NCBI GenBank assembly: GCA_017163975.1
Contig: JAFFSR010000220.1
Span: 10,000,001 to 10,064,000, forward strand
Direction: 5' to 3'
DNA from: Anastatus disparis
Lineage: Eukaryota > Arthropoda > Insecta > Hymenoptera > Eupelmidae
Length of the DNA stretch: 64,000 nucleotides
A program made the position numbers and the translations under genes. This document shows, in pieces, positions 1-13,500 of the stretch; position 1 is the stretch's first letter; each line of letters opens with the position of its first letter. Under the pieces are notes generated by a model. That model had not been told where the DNA came from. It ran no database searches and saw nothing but the letters and a program-made list of their open reading frames with translations.

Positions 1-1456
1 ATATTTATAATAACATTGCATTGATCATTCTTAAAAATGAGTCACAAAATTGATTTTTTTACAAATATTTTTATCAGAAAAAGGTACGATTTGTTTATAA
101 ACAAATTTAATATATAATGACTAATTATGTAAAATTTGGTTATTATTGGAATTCAGTAAGATAATTTTGATTTTATACTCCCAATCCGTATATGTCAATA
201 ATCTGTTAATGTCCATGATTTTTACAGTATTACAACTAAATGTTAATTTGTCGATATCCCAGACCAATGAGCTAACGTTTTTTTTCTTATAAAGATTCAG
301 AGCCACGGAAAAAAATAATAGGCTTTTGTTCTTTTGTTGTTCGCTGTATAAGATTAAAAAAATATGTCAGATACATTTTTAAATTGACTTTGTTAAAATG
401 TCATGTTTTTTTACTTCATATATTGGATTTGATTGTAATTTATTAATGCTATGATTTTTCTTTAATTTTCATTCTTTTGATCCAAACGAATATCTATAAA
501 ACTTGCAAATATCATTATTGATAGTTTTAACTTTTTAATAATATATTCGTTGTCTTTTTTAATTTTTTATTTTACAAAACAAAATTTTAAAAATATTCAA
601 TTTCTACGCAGTTACTTTATAATGAATATTTATCTCTAACAGCATAAAATATCACATAGAGCAATTCATATGTATATAATGTGTGCTTTTAAAATAGAGA
701 TGGTAGAATAAATTTTTATATGTATACATATATGATAGTAAAAGCACTTGAATACTCTTGTTCTCCGTGTGGTATATGCGTATATCTAAGCGCTTAGCCA
801 GCGGATGATGCGAGATCAACAATGGCTCTTTGTTCCACCGGTGGCAGTTTGAATTCTCGGAAAAAACTGCGGCATCAATCCAACAACTGCCTGTTTAATA
901 TGTACACCGTCAGTTACATTTGTAATTTTATCTCGTGTAAAAGAAAAAATATAAATAAATTTTCATTTGAAAAATGAATTGCGAATTCTGTTAATTTATA
1001 GTCTATCTAAAAATGTATTATTGAACTTATCTAATGTGTTTTATTGTTTAAACATTTGATTCATAATGGTATGCATATAATTATCATATCGCACCTCATT
1101 TATACAATCGTGGCATACTTATTTGTACATTGTTTGCAATAATCATTGATTATGAGTCAGAATTTAATGCGATAAAACCTTTATTTTTATTATAGATATG
1201 AATGAAATTCATTTAGATATTTATAGGTTATCTTTAAAGTATTTTAAAGTTCTTCTTAGAATGTTTGAAATATTACTATTTTTAATTATACTGAATAATC
1301 TAACATTGATTGATTCAAAGTCAACGTTATAGGGTTATCTGAAATTTAGTAACCTAGTAACATTCAAAGAATATGTTTAAATAAATAAAATAATTTTATG
1401 ATTCATTATAAAAGTGTACAATTTTAATTTATATAAATTTAATGTTTTTGTTACAG
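1..1456. other. Upstream region of the tweety gene, no coding seen
   Basis: This AT-rich DNA precedes the first coding exon of the tweety gene, and no convincing coding exon is visible. A less AT-rich patch at about 775-910 stands out and could be a non-coding first exon or promoter-proximal DNA. The intron in front of the coding exon ends in a pyrimidine-rich TTACAG acceptor at 1451-1456, so the transcript must begin further upstream. The short open frame on the - strand near 121-306 looks like chance. Confidence 0.4.
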
Positions 1457-1537
1457 AAGTTGTAGCATGTCTTGACAAGTAAGGAGACCTCTTAGCACCG
1501 GTTGATCTTCGGCGGCCATTAAGGTAACATTACCAAA

Positions 1538-4500
1538 ATGGCGGGCGGTCAGCAGCTTCCGGAGCAATACACGGTGCCGCAGCTCGCGAGGATCTTTCAT
1601 AAATTCCCTCATTTCAATGTCTCTCTACACATCGTCAACAATACTTTCAATCCGCACTCGGAAATTTACCTCGAGGTGAGCAAATCTTTAATTTTATAAT
1701 TTACAATTTTCAGACTGATAATTTTTTCAACATAAAATAATTAAATATAATAAGTAACTCACAAAGGTTGTCAAAAATACGCAATATTAAAATGCATTTT
1801 CAAATTTTTGTCATTGCATTTTAACAAGATACGTTTTCCAAATTCTCAAAACTTTATTTTAAAGTATAAAAAGAACGCACTCGACAGGCTTTAGTACCTA
1901 AACTTGACGTCGAGACATTAGCGCGCCTCTTGATATAAATTAAAGCTAATTTTAGGTGTGATCTTTTTTTATTTTTATATTTATTACACTTTGTTTACAT
2001 TCTGCAATTTTATAAATAGAGAATTACATATTGTTTTGTCATGTAAAGCTTTTAACTTCAATTTGAGAGACAATGTCAATATATACAATTTATAATAAAA
2101 TTGTTTGAAAAAATTTCAAAACTTATAGAATTTTAAAACCATTTTTTTTAAACTATTAGTACGGTGAAGTTCGAACTGTATGAAAATGACATTGAGATAA
2201 GTGCTAAAATTAATGAAGCTATTAATTATTCAATTTTAATACTTTTATCACTTTGATTTGGACTAATAAACTGCATTTAGTATAAGGTGAAATGCATAAG
2301 TAATTAATGGTCTTATGAAATTTTTTATTTCTGTAAGCAAAAAAATTTATGCGTTTACAGGATTTGATTAAATATTGTTTTTACATTTTCAAATATTTAT
2401 AATATAAATAATTGTATTTATAAAACATTTATTAACATATTAATTTAACAACATATTTAAAGGGAAAATTTTCAAAAGAATTTTAATATTCTAGAATAAG
2501 CAATTGAATACAATTTACACGGTACAAAAGTTTTGACTTTAAAATTTAATGTAATTTTAAAATCTCTTCTCCAAGCACTTGTTTACAATATCTGAAGTAT
2601 CTTCAAAGAATATGCAAAAATTGACACTTTTGTGCATTCATCAGCCAACTTTACCAACTAACACTGAATTTCATTTAGTTATTAACTAACCGAAGATTGT
2701 TTCAACAGTTGTTCATGTAAATTCACGTTTATCTATTCCAGTTTCCAAAATTAGTTGGCTTTTATGTTTGTTCTATCTTATTGTTCGTTTATAAACCATG
2801 TAAAGATAGTGTGAACCAGAAATTAATTGTGAAATAATTCCAAAATAATGTAATATTAGTTCTGATTTCCCCAAAATTATATAAACAAAAAAGCATAAAT
2901 GTAATATTAAGCCACTTGTAAAGCACGTAACATCAAACAAACCTATTGTATCTACTTATGCTATTTAGAATCAGGCGGATGTTTCATGAACCGCAGGTAT
3001 ATGCCTAAAGAGATGCTCCGAATTCAGTAGTTACCTGAACTACCAAAAGCATACGAAGGGCATACACACAATGCGTCATGAGAAAAGCCTTCCAACAATG
3101 CACAAACATGCATATAAATGCGCCCCAAGCGAATAGCAGTACCATATACGATGAAAATACGTTGCACAAATATGTACGTGTGTATATATGTGTGTGTGTA
3201 TTTGAAGATTGTGTATTATCATGCACATATGCCTTCATTTTGTCTTTCTTTGCAAGTTTACTCTTTCTTGGCACGTGAAATACGTACGTTTTTTTATGGT
3301 TGGATAGTTCTTTCTTTTTTTTTATATGGGGCAACTAGAATATTTGACATTTTTTAGATTGGATTTTGAAAATGGACTGACTATAAAAGCATATTTGGTA
3401 AGATGTAGGTAGGAAATAAGGTCTAGCGAATATGATAAGGTATTTTGTAATAACAGGTGTTTTTTGAAAAGGTTTGATGTTTTATTTTGAAAATGACTCC
3501 AAACAAAAAGCAGCACGTATTTACTTTATATCTTTGGAACGTAGCTTTTTTTGTTATTATACATCACTTTTTTAATAATTAAGAGGATGTAAAATATCGA
3601 CATTACAGTTTCCAAAATTTTTAATTCTTAATGGAAAAGTTTTAAAAATATTTCTTTATTACGTCCTTCTACTTTAACTAATAAAAGACATAACATAGAG
3701 ATATTTAATTTAAATAATGATAAAAAGTAATTAATGTATTTGATATTTAAGCAAAAATCAAAATTTGTTACTATTCCTAATCGATTCGGATATCGAAATT
3801 TTATAATGAAAATAATCATAGTTTTAAATATAATAAAAATCATTTCAAAACCTGTTATATTGATTAAAAAATAAATCTAAGAAACTAGTCAGCAAATATA
3901 TGAGATTTTCCTTTATAAAACGAATATACAATAAAATACATTTAATTTAAACTTCACCTTAGCCTTCCGTTTTCATTCTTAAGTGCATTCCGCTTAGGTA
4001 CTAATCTCTTGATCTTGTTTGCCCATTTATTCTTCGTTGCTTTTCGTGCCTTTAGATACAGGAACTTCCTTTCTCCCACGCATAAAACGATTTGCTTTTA
4101 CTATATTTTCCCTCCCCTTTTATTTTCACTGTCTTTTATTTTTCTATTTTAATTGTTTTCTGATAGTGTTTAACTAATGCAACGATGTATCAAAATTTAA
4201 AAAAAAGGAGAGTATTAAAAGTGATTTAACAATTGAAATTTAAATGCAATTAGCGAATGTTGAATGTTGTATATTTTAATGTTAATTTGATTACACCTCC
4301 TATTGTTCGTTGTACGAATTTGAATTATTCTTTTATTTTTTGTTTTGTTTTTCCGTTGTGGAATATTTGTTGAATAGAGCTAAAATTATTCGCATGTTTT
4401 ATGCAAAATAATGAATTGTTTTATTCACTTTAATACTTTTGTTTGGTATGAATTTTAAGTGGCCTAAATTCTATTCAAGGAATTTCTGTATTTTAAATAT

Positions 4501-7500
4501 ATATTCTACATGTAAATCTAGAATTCATTAAATTAAAAAATAATTTTCTTTTATATAATTCGATGCTGTTTATTGAGTTCAATGTTTAAAAAAGGCTGAT
4601 GGTGAATTTTAGTAAATAACAATAAAATGAATATTTGATTATTATTTTCTATTTTTAACATTACACGAATAAAAAAATTAGTTCATAAAAACAAAAAAGT
4701 TTGAAGTATATTATGTAATATTCAATTATTTGCTTGGAATTCGTGTTAAAAACTAAAAATATCATTGATCTCTATGAACCAAAACTTTTTATTCTGCAAA
4801 AGTTTCAAACGCTTCCAATATGAGCTCCTCTTCCAGGGCAACATCAATAAGAACCACAAATTTTTTTCTTTAAAAAAATTTATCAAACATTAATTCAATC
4901 AAACATTTTTCTCTCGTAATAGACTAATACTTGGAGCTTACGAAGTTTCGTTCTTTGAAAAATGGAAAATTGAAATCCTCCCTCATTTATATAGTACGTC
5001 AATTCCAATTACAGCACACCATTTCACGAGCAAAGATATTATATATTTTCTAGGGCGTCAGTTTTACTTCGAGACGCAAAAATATCGACGTCCTTCGTCA
5101 TTTTTTAAGTCCCCGTAGTATAAGGTCCAAAGAAGCCACTTGAGAGACTTTTTTTTTCTTTTTTAAACTTGTATTTATTTTTTCTCTCTTTTTTTTAAAA
5201 GAGAATAAAAGAGATGGAATAATTGAAGAATATTGTAAAAAATAGGATACTTTGTAAAGGGAAAATAAATGGTTTGTATTGTTTTTTTCCCTTGAAATTT
5301 ATATTTTTATATTCGTTTGTTCCCTTGAAATGTATATTTTTTTGGTCAAGGGTATATCTGGTGAATTGATAATGTGGCAAGGGACTGACAGTGAATATTT
5401 TTCACCTTTTTTTAGAAAAAACAAAAATTCCACTTTTAAAGTTTCAGGTGATGTTTTAGAATATTTAAAAAAATAAAAAATAGAGCATTGATGTACTCGT
5501 GACAAAACATTGATCAAAATGAATATTTTCTGAAAGTTAATGTTAAAAGATGTCTTTCAATTAACTCGTTTACTTCTAAATTTATAATGAAATCAAATAG
5601 AAATGATAAAAAAATCATCATTTATTCTTGAAAAAACTTACATTACTTTTTAATTTATGCACCTGAAGCTCCGCGTATTTCAATTCCAAATGAACATAGT
5701 AGTTTGAATGCAAATGTAAAAAAAGTAAACACTTTATGAAAATTTTAGAAGAAAAAGTTATTTTTAATTGATGAGATATTCTAAATTTGCTTTAAAATGC
5801 TTCTCAATTCATTTATTTTATATGAGTTCAATATATTTCCATTTCAAATTAATTAATTTAATTATTTTACGTATAAATTAAAACAAAAACTAAGACATTT
5901 GATTAATTAATTAATCAAATTTATGATAAACTTATAAATAATTTTTTTTTACTTTTATTTTATTTAACGTTGCTGAATTTATGCTATCATTACGATGCTA
6001 ATTAGCGATGGAGATCGTCAGTGTGTTTGTGAACAAAGCACATGTAATGTACAGTGGTGCTTTTATCAATCGATTGCCGAGAGCGGGATTCGAACTCAAA
6101 ACCTCGAAATTACGAACCCATCGCTCTGCCGACCGAGCCACTGATGATCTTTCTAAATTTATTTTAAAATATCTTTCAATTCATTTATTGATCATAACAA
6201 TCAAAAAAATCAAAAACTTCAAAAAGTAAAGAAAGAAAAAATACATTTTTAGAATCAAATATCTCACAGTATATTCACCCAACGAAAAAAAATCCATAAA
6301 CGATAAAAAAACAAACACCACTTTTATTTTCAAAGGTTGATCTCTCCAAAAGAAGAAAAAAAAAACTTTTTTTTTCATTTCTCCTAGATATGTCATTTCT
6401 TTGTAGTTATTATATAGATGGTGACATATCAAGCTTTTACCATCGACTATCGAGAGTCACTTCCACTTGGCTTTTTTTTTTTGCTTTTGTCATATATTAG
6501 TTATATATGTCCTTTGGCCGTATTCAGGTGGAATATGAATCGAGGACAATGTTTGTCGCTTGAGCTGAAATTGCCGAGGGCGCGCTTCGCGCGCCCGAGG
6601 TAGATTTCGGCTCAAGCGGCAAACATTGTTCGAGATTCAGATTCCACCTGAATAAATGGCCAAAGGACATAGATGATTTTATGTCCGAAGTAGGCCGTAT
6701 GAGAAAATATAACTTATTAGTTGAAAATATTAATCTTTTTTTGAATACTTTTAAAATAAAATTTTAGTTCTATTGATTTTTTCTTTTGTTTCTTAGATTG
6801 ACATTTTGTAATGAGTATAGCTGCTGTCGAAGCGCGAGTCATTTTTTTTTCACTAACCTACGTTCAATATGATTGCTCTTTGACATATTGAACGAAACAT
6901 AGTAGGATCGGTGATGCCATATTGATTTCTCCTGAGACATATTGAGACTCCTTATGTCTCAGGAAGACATATAATTCTTGCAATAAGTCGAGGAGCGCGT
7001 CTGAGACATATGGGATGCCAATACAAATTTAGCATGCTCTTTACATACTGACACGAATACGGCCTACGAGGACATAAACCTATATATGTATCTTATATAC
7101 CTATAATCTTTCGCTTCTCTGTATATATCTCTTCTTCATACTCCACTTATCTTACTGTCTTGTACATGCTATACTTTTTTTCCTCTTTTTTCTACCTCTT
7201 GGCTGTTGTCGACACGCTGTTGTTGTGCCTATAATTTTTAAGTTTAATGCAGAAGTTGATAATTGATTTTTCATAAAATACTTTAAAAATGATGAGATGA
7301 TAATTTTTCGAATATTTCATGAAGTTATTAATAATAATGGATATAATTTTAATATAATTCTGAAATGTATGTTTTATAAAGTTTATATTTAATTATTTAA
7401 AATAAAATTAATATAAAGTTTTAATTTATGACTTATTGAACACTGATAATAAAACGAATGAATAACATATTGATTATATAATAATTAAATTTTACGAGAT

Positions 7501-10500
7501 TATTCTGCTCTGAGAATTTTTTAAATAAATATTGAAACCAATTTAGCTTTATTATACATTTTTAATTCTCAATTTATAAAGTTTGATAACAGATTTATTG
7601 AATTTGTTAATCGCGTTGAAAATTGAAAAAGTATTCCAGTATATAATTTTTCCTCGCAGAAACAGATAATCAATAACAAACTTTTGTTTAATTTTAATGA
7701 AGGAGGAAAACTAATGGTTACATTACGTGATCCATTCTATGAATTATGTAGCGCACTTGGAACAAATTACATACATTTTTTTTCCCACTTACAATTCTTA
7801 TGCAAATTTTATTTTACATATTTACCCATTTAATTTTTTTTGTAACTTTACTTCTCGCTTTTTCAGCAAATAATTTTCCATTTTTTTATCTTTAACTTTT
7901 TTAAAAAACTAAAAAATATCGAGTACTTTGCCAAGTCGAAGAATTTCCAAATTTTTTTATTCCTTTCCTTTTTTTCCGCCCGCATGAACACACCATCTTT
8001 GCAAGATGAAAAAAAGTTAACATTCGTCTTGTCGACTTTTTCACAGCCGTTAACACAGAATTTGCTTTGGCTCGATATGTAAAGTTTCACGAAAAGTACT
8101 CGAAAGAAAGTTGGCCAAAAAAAATGTTTTCTAAAAGCTCTATTTATTGCTTCAATCCTTATAATAACAATGAAAAATTTGTTCCTCAATAGCTTTTTTT
8201 AAATTTGAAATTGCCTTGTACTACTTATCAAGAAAAATGTTAACTAAAGATGTTAATACAATCAATCACAATTTTTTTTCGAGAATTTGACATATTTTGA
8301 ATGATAAATCATCTCTTCTTTTTTTAATTATTATGTAATTGCAAAAAAAAAAGGTTAATCGTTAATTAATGTAAAACGTTTCTTAATTGTTATCAATTGT
8401 TTGCAACTTGTTATTACATTATGGTTTTGACGATATTTCATTTAGCATAGGAAATGGACCAATCAACCTTAATTAAACGTACGCGCGCGCCAAGGAGTAG
8501 CCTCTTGAATATTTCATTAAAATTGAAGAAGGACGTTGAAACGGAAATAATTGTAAACAGCCATACGTAGACAAAAAAAAGAAAATACAATTGAGCAATT
8601 AAATTTTTAAATTGAATTTATTTCAAAACAGTTTAGCAAAATTATTAAATTATTTTCTTCTTTACTATATTTTTTAATCAATTTTTAGAGCTTTATGTTA
8701 CTTGTTAAATATAACGTTCAGGTATAAAGTTTCACATATTTATAGGTATTTCAACGTACTTAGTTATAAGATACTCGCTGTTTTTCTTTTTAAGAAATTG
8801 GGAATTTTTATCGATTTAAGAAACCCTCAATGATTAAGTATGGTGGAATAACAATGTCGTCTTTGCTTTTACTTATAGGAGCATAAATAGGGATTCATTT
8901 AACAATTTTTTTCTTCTTTACTTTTCTTTTTAACTTGGCTAATATTTTGGCTTCTCATGCTTATTATTCAATGATATAGGTGTATTATATCAGCTTTAAA
9001 AATTCAATTTACGATTTGATTTGAATAAATTATTATTCATATTGAAATATTTACGCCTCGAAACGATTTACAAATTTTCATCTTTAGAAACAGTATCTAA
9101 GATGATTTTAATCATTATATTTTTTTTAATCAACATTAAGTTTCTAAAAGTGTAATTAAAAAGACTTTGATTTATGCAAACTTAAGAGATGTCTTATCGC
9201 ATACAAGTTAGCATTTGAGCGAACAAAGTTTCAAACAAATACTTTTTTTTTATCGAACTCGTAAGAAATTTTTTTCCTCCAGACACTTGTTATATTAGCT
9301 AATTTGATATCTTTTCGTTTTGTATGTATCGTAACAACTTTTTTTTTAATTAAGATAATGTAATGAATTTTAATTTTAAATCAATAGGCGCACCTTTGAA
9401 ATTGATTTACAATTAGCTTCTGAGAAGAAAATTTTAATTCTAACTATATCTTTTTTGTGAATCAGAAAAATGTGTAAAAAATACGTTTTAAGATTAACTA
9501 AACGAGTTGAACTTTTTTATGCGCCTAAAGCACATTTACTAATAAATACAGTTTATTTTTTTTATAAACGCTTGGAGAAACATTTTATCAATAGCTGGCC
9601 GAGAGTTTTACAGAAAAAAATTGCATTTTACTTTTTTTTACAATTGTGCTAACTTTCATTCTTATATAATCCTGTAATTTATTTTAAGCAAAAAATTACT
9701 AATAAATATAAATTGACAAAAATGACAAAGAAAATGACAAAAATCTGAAAAGATTATTCTGTAAAACTTCTACTTTTAGATCTATTTTTTTCAATTTATT
9801 ACATCTACAAGTCATTTTTTGGAAAGATTGTTTAGAAATGAAGGATAAATTACCTCTTTACGGTTAAAAAAAGGAAATTGCGTTGTTCATCTTTCGTGGT
9901 GAGAAACAAATTTTGAATTTTGATTGACAACACATGTTTAAAAAACTTTAAAAAAAATTTTTAAGTAATTCAAACGTTTTGCATTTTAAAAGTTACAAAG
10001 ACCTATCAAACATACTGTGTACTATGCTTTACCTTTCAAGATAAAAAACAGTTTTAACAATGTTTATTAAAAAAAATATTGTATTTCGTCATTTGGAATC
10101 GTATGACACTACTAACTTTGGACAGACTGATTCACCTCTTATAAAAGTTATTCACTCGATAAAAAAATAAGTGTCATACACACTTTTTAATCTTCTCTGA
10201 TAAATATACGAATTTCAAAACAATCAGAGAGGGCAATCCAGAAAATAATTATTTATGGTTTGTCTTATTTACATAATGTAAATGAGATGATGCATTCGTA
10301 ATAGAATCTTTTTATCAGTTCTTATTCAAGAAAAATAACAAAATATTAAATAACTTATATAATAAGAATAATATTTAAATTAAAAATTATTAGACTTATT
10401 ATTAATTCGATAAATTAAATATTTGACCAAAAAATAATTGTTATTTTATTTTTATTTAAAATTCCAGAGCCTCGGCATCCTTGGCAGCACACCGGCCGCC

Positions 10501-13500
10501 CTGCTTATATTAACATTATTGGTGCTGTTGGTTTATCTTGTTACACGTTGCTGCGATCGTAAGCCACGGCATCGTCGTTCAATAGCTTTGCTTAAATGTT
10601 GCTTAGCTATATTAGCGCTACTTTGTTGTGGCGCCGTTGCCGTTGGCCTTTACGGCAATGATGATGTACACAATGGTCTTGTACAATTAATCGCTGCAGC
10701 TAAGAACATCGATAATACATTTCAGACTATTAGAAATCAGGTAAATTTTATTTTATTTCATTTATCTTCTTTTTCTTTTATTTCATTTTTATTTCATTTT
10801 TAAAAAATTTTAAATAGACAACAGTCGTCTCAAAGGCATGTTTATACGTGTCCGTGTAAAAACTGGAATTTAAAAATTGAAAATCATGTTTTCAAAAAGA
10901 GTAAAATAAAATGATATATTTAAAAAATTTTTTTTCTTACGTTTATTTAGCGGAAAACTTAATTTTTCCAAAATTATGAACTATTTTACTTAAATTTTTA
11001 GACTAAGGTAAGATAAACATTAACTTCAATGTAAAATGTATGTAAAAATTTAATACTGCATTTTCTGATGAATCTTATCTCAGTTTTAATTTCATTTCTA
11101 ATCTATGTGGTTTTCTTCATATTTTTAATTATATGAAGAGCGGGGTTCGAACTCGGATCCTCGAAATCACGAATCCATCGCTCTACCGACTGAGCCACTG
11201 TCGACCTCTATTAAATTTCTTTCAAAAGAGAACATTTTATAAAGCTTGCCCACGAGAAATTCAGTTAAAGCTATTGGGAAAAAATGTAATTACGTTTATT
11301 TTGCGGATATAAATTCTTGCATTTAAAAACATTTATATTAAAAAAAAATTTTATTCAACGATTTCTTTTACTTTTTTTATATTTTAATTTCTAAAATATT
11401 CAGTAAAATGTTAACTCCATAATTTTTTTAATAAATTTTTAGCAAATATATCATAATTTAACAGGTCAGACGGTTCATCATCAAAATGTATAATAAATAA
11501 AAAATATAGTTATGCAATACTAATTTATTAAAATCAAATTAATTAAAAATTTATTTGTTATGTTTTCTCAGTTTTCGCGATTAAAATCGATAAAGTTACC
11601 ACTTAAAATTTCATATCGTAATACTCGTAAAATTAATTTGCCGAGAATAGTTATCACCATTTGTTGACCCATTTTACGAGTTCAACGCATTTTAATAATA
11701 TTGCAATATTAAATTTCTATTTTAATTTTTTTATTTACTATATTTCATCACCGTTGATTGAAAAAAATCATAAAAAATTGATAGAATATAAAAAACGAAT
11801 TTTCAAATATTTTTCACAATTATAAAAAATATAGATGTTGATGTATATACGCTAAATAAATTTGAACAAAATTTTATTCTATTGAATAAAATTTGAAATT
11901 TTCACTCTCCCTTTAATTTTAATTAAATTTAATTTTAGTTTATTTAGCGTATATACACCATTAGATTAAATTAAAAAAGACTATATGAATTTAATTGTTA
12001 TATTAATATTATTTTATTTTTTCGATTTACAGACGGAAACGATAAATACAACATTGAAATTGAAGGTACACAATGATCTGTTAGCATTGGACGATCAGTT
12101 TGATGCGCCAGTTGGTAATAAAACATTGCTCACAACATTGTATCAAGCTCTGAACGCGTTAAAGCAAAATACAAGTCTTGCTATTGGTCGTAGTCAAGAG
12201 ATTAAAAGACCATTTATACCATGGATCAATTTAACTGGAGCAATTGATTTTACTGAAACAATCGAGCAATTTAGGTGGCCTGTCACCATGGCTGTACTAA
12301 GTGCTCTACTTATACTTTGCGTGGTACTGCTGGTCGGCGTCGCGCGACATTCAAGATGCGCCCTTATCACGTAATCTATCATCTTTTTATTTTTATTCTT
12401 ATAATTAATTTAAAATTCAAATTTCTTACTTTTTTATGAGACTTAAAATAATTTTAATTAAATTTATACATAATTTAATTTGAAAAAAACGTGGTAATTT
12501 TTAAAAGCACAAAAGATTAGAAAATTGACCATATTCTGAGTATGATGACTGGTCAACGTATGTTAAAATGGCATTAATCTAAAAATTCTGTAAATACTTT
12601 TAAAAAAATTTCTAGGTAAGTATCATTTTAATATGGGTTGACAAACAATCATGACAGAACACAGTCAATTTTCCACCAAGGAATCTTAAAAAATAATCAA
12701 TGGGATTGATAATAATAAAATGGATACTTTTCTTATTTAATTTAGTTACCAATTTAAAAAATTTAATTCTTTTTTGAATTTTCTTTTTAAAAATATCTAT
12801 TTGTGCAATAGTAAAATAATAAAAAAAACTAATGAAATTTTTCAGGTTCTCCGTGTTCGGCCTATTTGCAGTAATAATATCATGGCTAATGGGTTCATTA
12901 TATCTGGCGAGCTCAGTGGCACTTGGTGATCTTTGCATGTCACCCGATGGCTATTTAACAAGAACTGCATCATCAGCATTTACGGCTGAAGTGATCTCAT
13001 ATTACACGCATTGCGAGAATACCCGTACAAATCCATTTATACAACAGTTGCGCGATGCCAAACAATCGACCGAGTACATGAGGCGAAATCTTGAGCAGGT
13101 CAAACAAATTGCCGATTATCTATTCAAGGAACAATCATTACAAACGAGATTTAATAGTTTGACCAGTGATATTAAACTGGTTAATAATCAAATTGCTAGC
13201 TTAACGACGTTCCTCGATTGTAAACCTCTGCATAAGCAGTATGTTCACGCAGCTAAAAGTTTGTGTCATCTAGGATTGTACGTATTGCTGATTTTATTTT
13301 TAAAAAAATTTAATTTATACATCAAAATGACAATACATCAAGAAAATTTTATTGATTGAAATAATAATAAATACTTTTTCTACAGATTTGGACTTACTCT
13401 GATGCTTTTGGCGAGTGTAGCTGCAGGCTCCTTATTCACGATCCTCGTTTGGGTGGACTCTCATACGTGGATTTATATTAGAAAACGGTAAGTATTTAAA

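Larger units (their letters stand above)
1676..10467 (+). other. Large first intron of the tweety gene
   Basis: This 8.8-kb intron runs from the GTGAGC donor at 1676 to the TTCCAG acceptor at 10467. It is mostly AT-rich sequence without coding potential. It holds one SINE (about 5942-6152), a pair of related foldback elements (6506-6671 and 6678-7078) and a 43-bp imperfect direct repeat around the SINE. Short open frames within it (near 3005-3357, 5195-5517, 7863-8189 and 9470-9652) are low-complexity and are not treated as genes. Confidence 0.75.

Noticed and set aside
3005..3357. Open frames of 109 and 79 aa in tweety intron 1
   Set aside because: Overlapping frames on both strands with no recognisable domain, located inside a clear intron.
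11138..11210. A tRNA gene on the - strand (A and B boxes present)
   Set aside because: The anticodon arm does not pair as in a real tRNA, and the same head recurs in six other places followed by a shared SINE tail.
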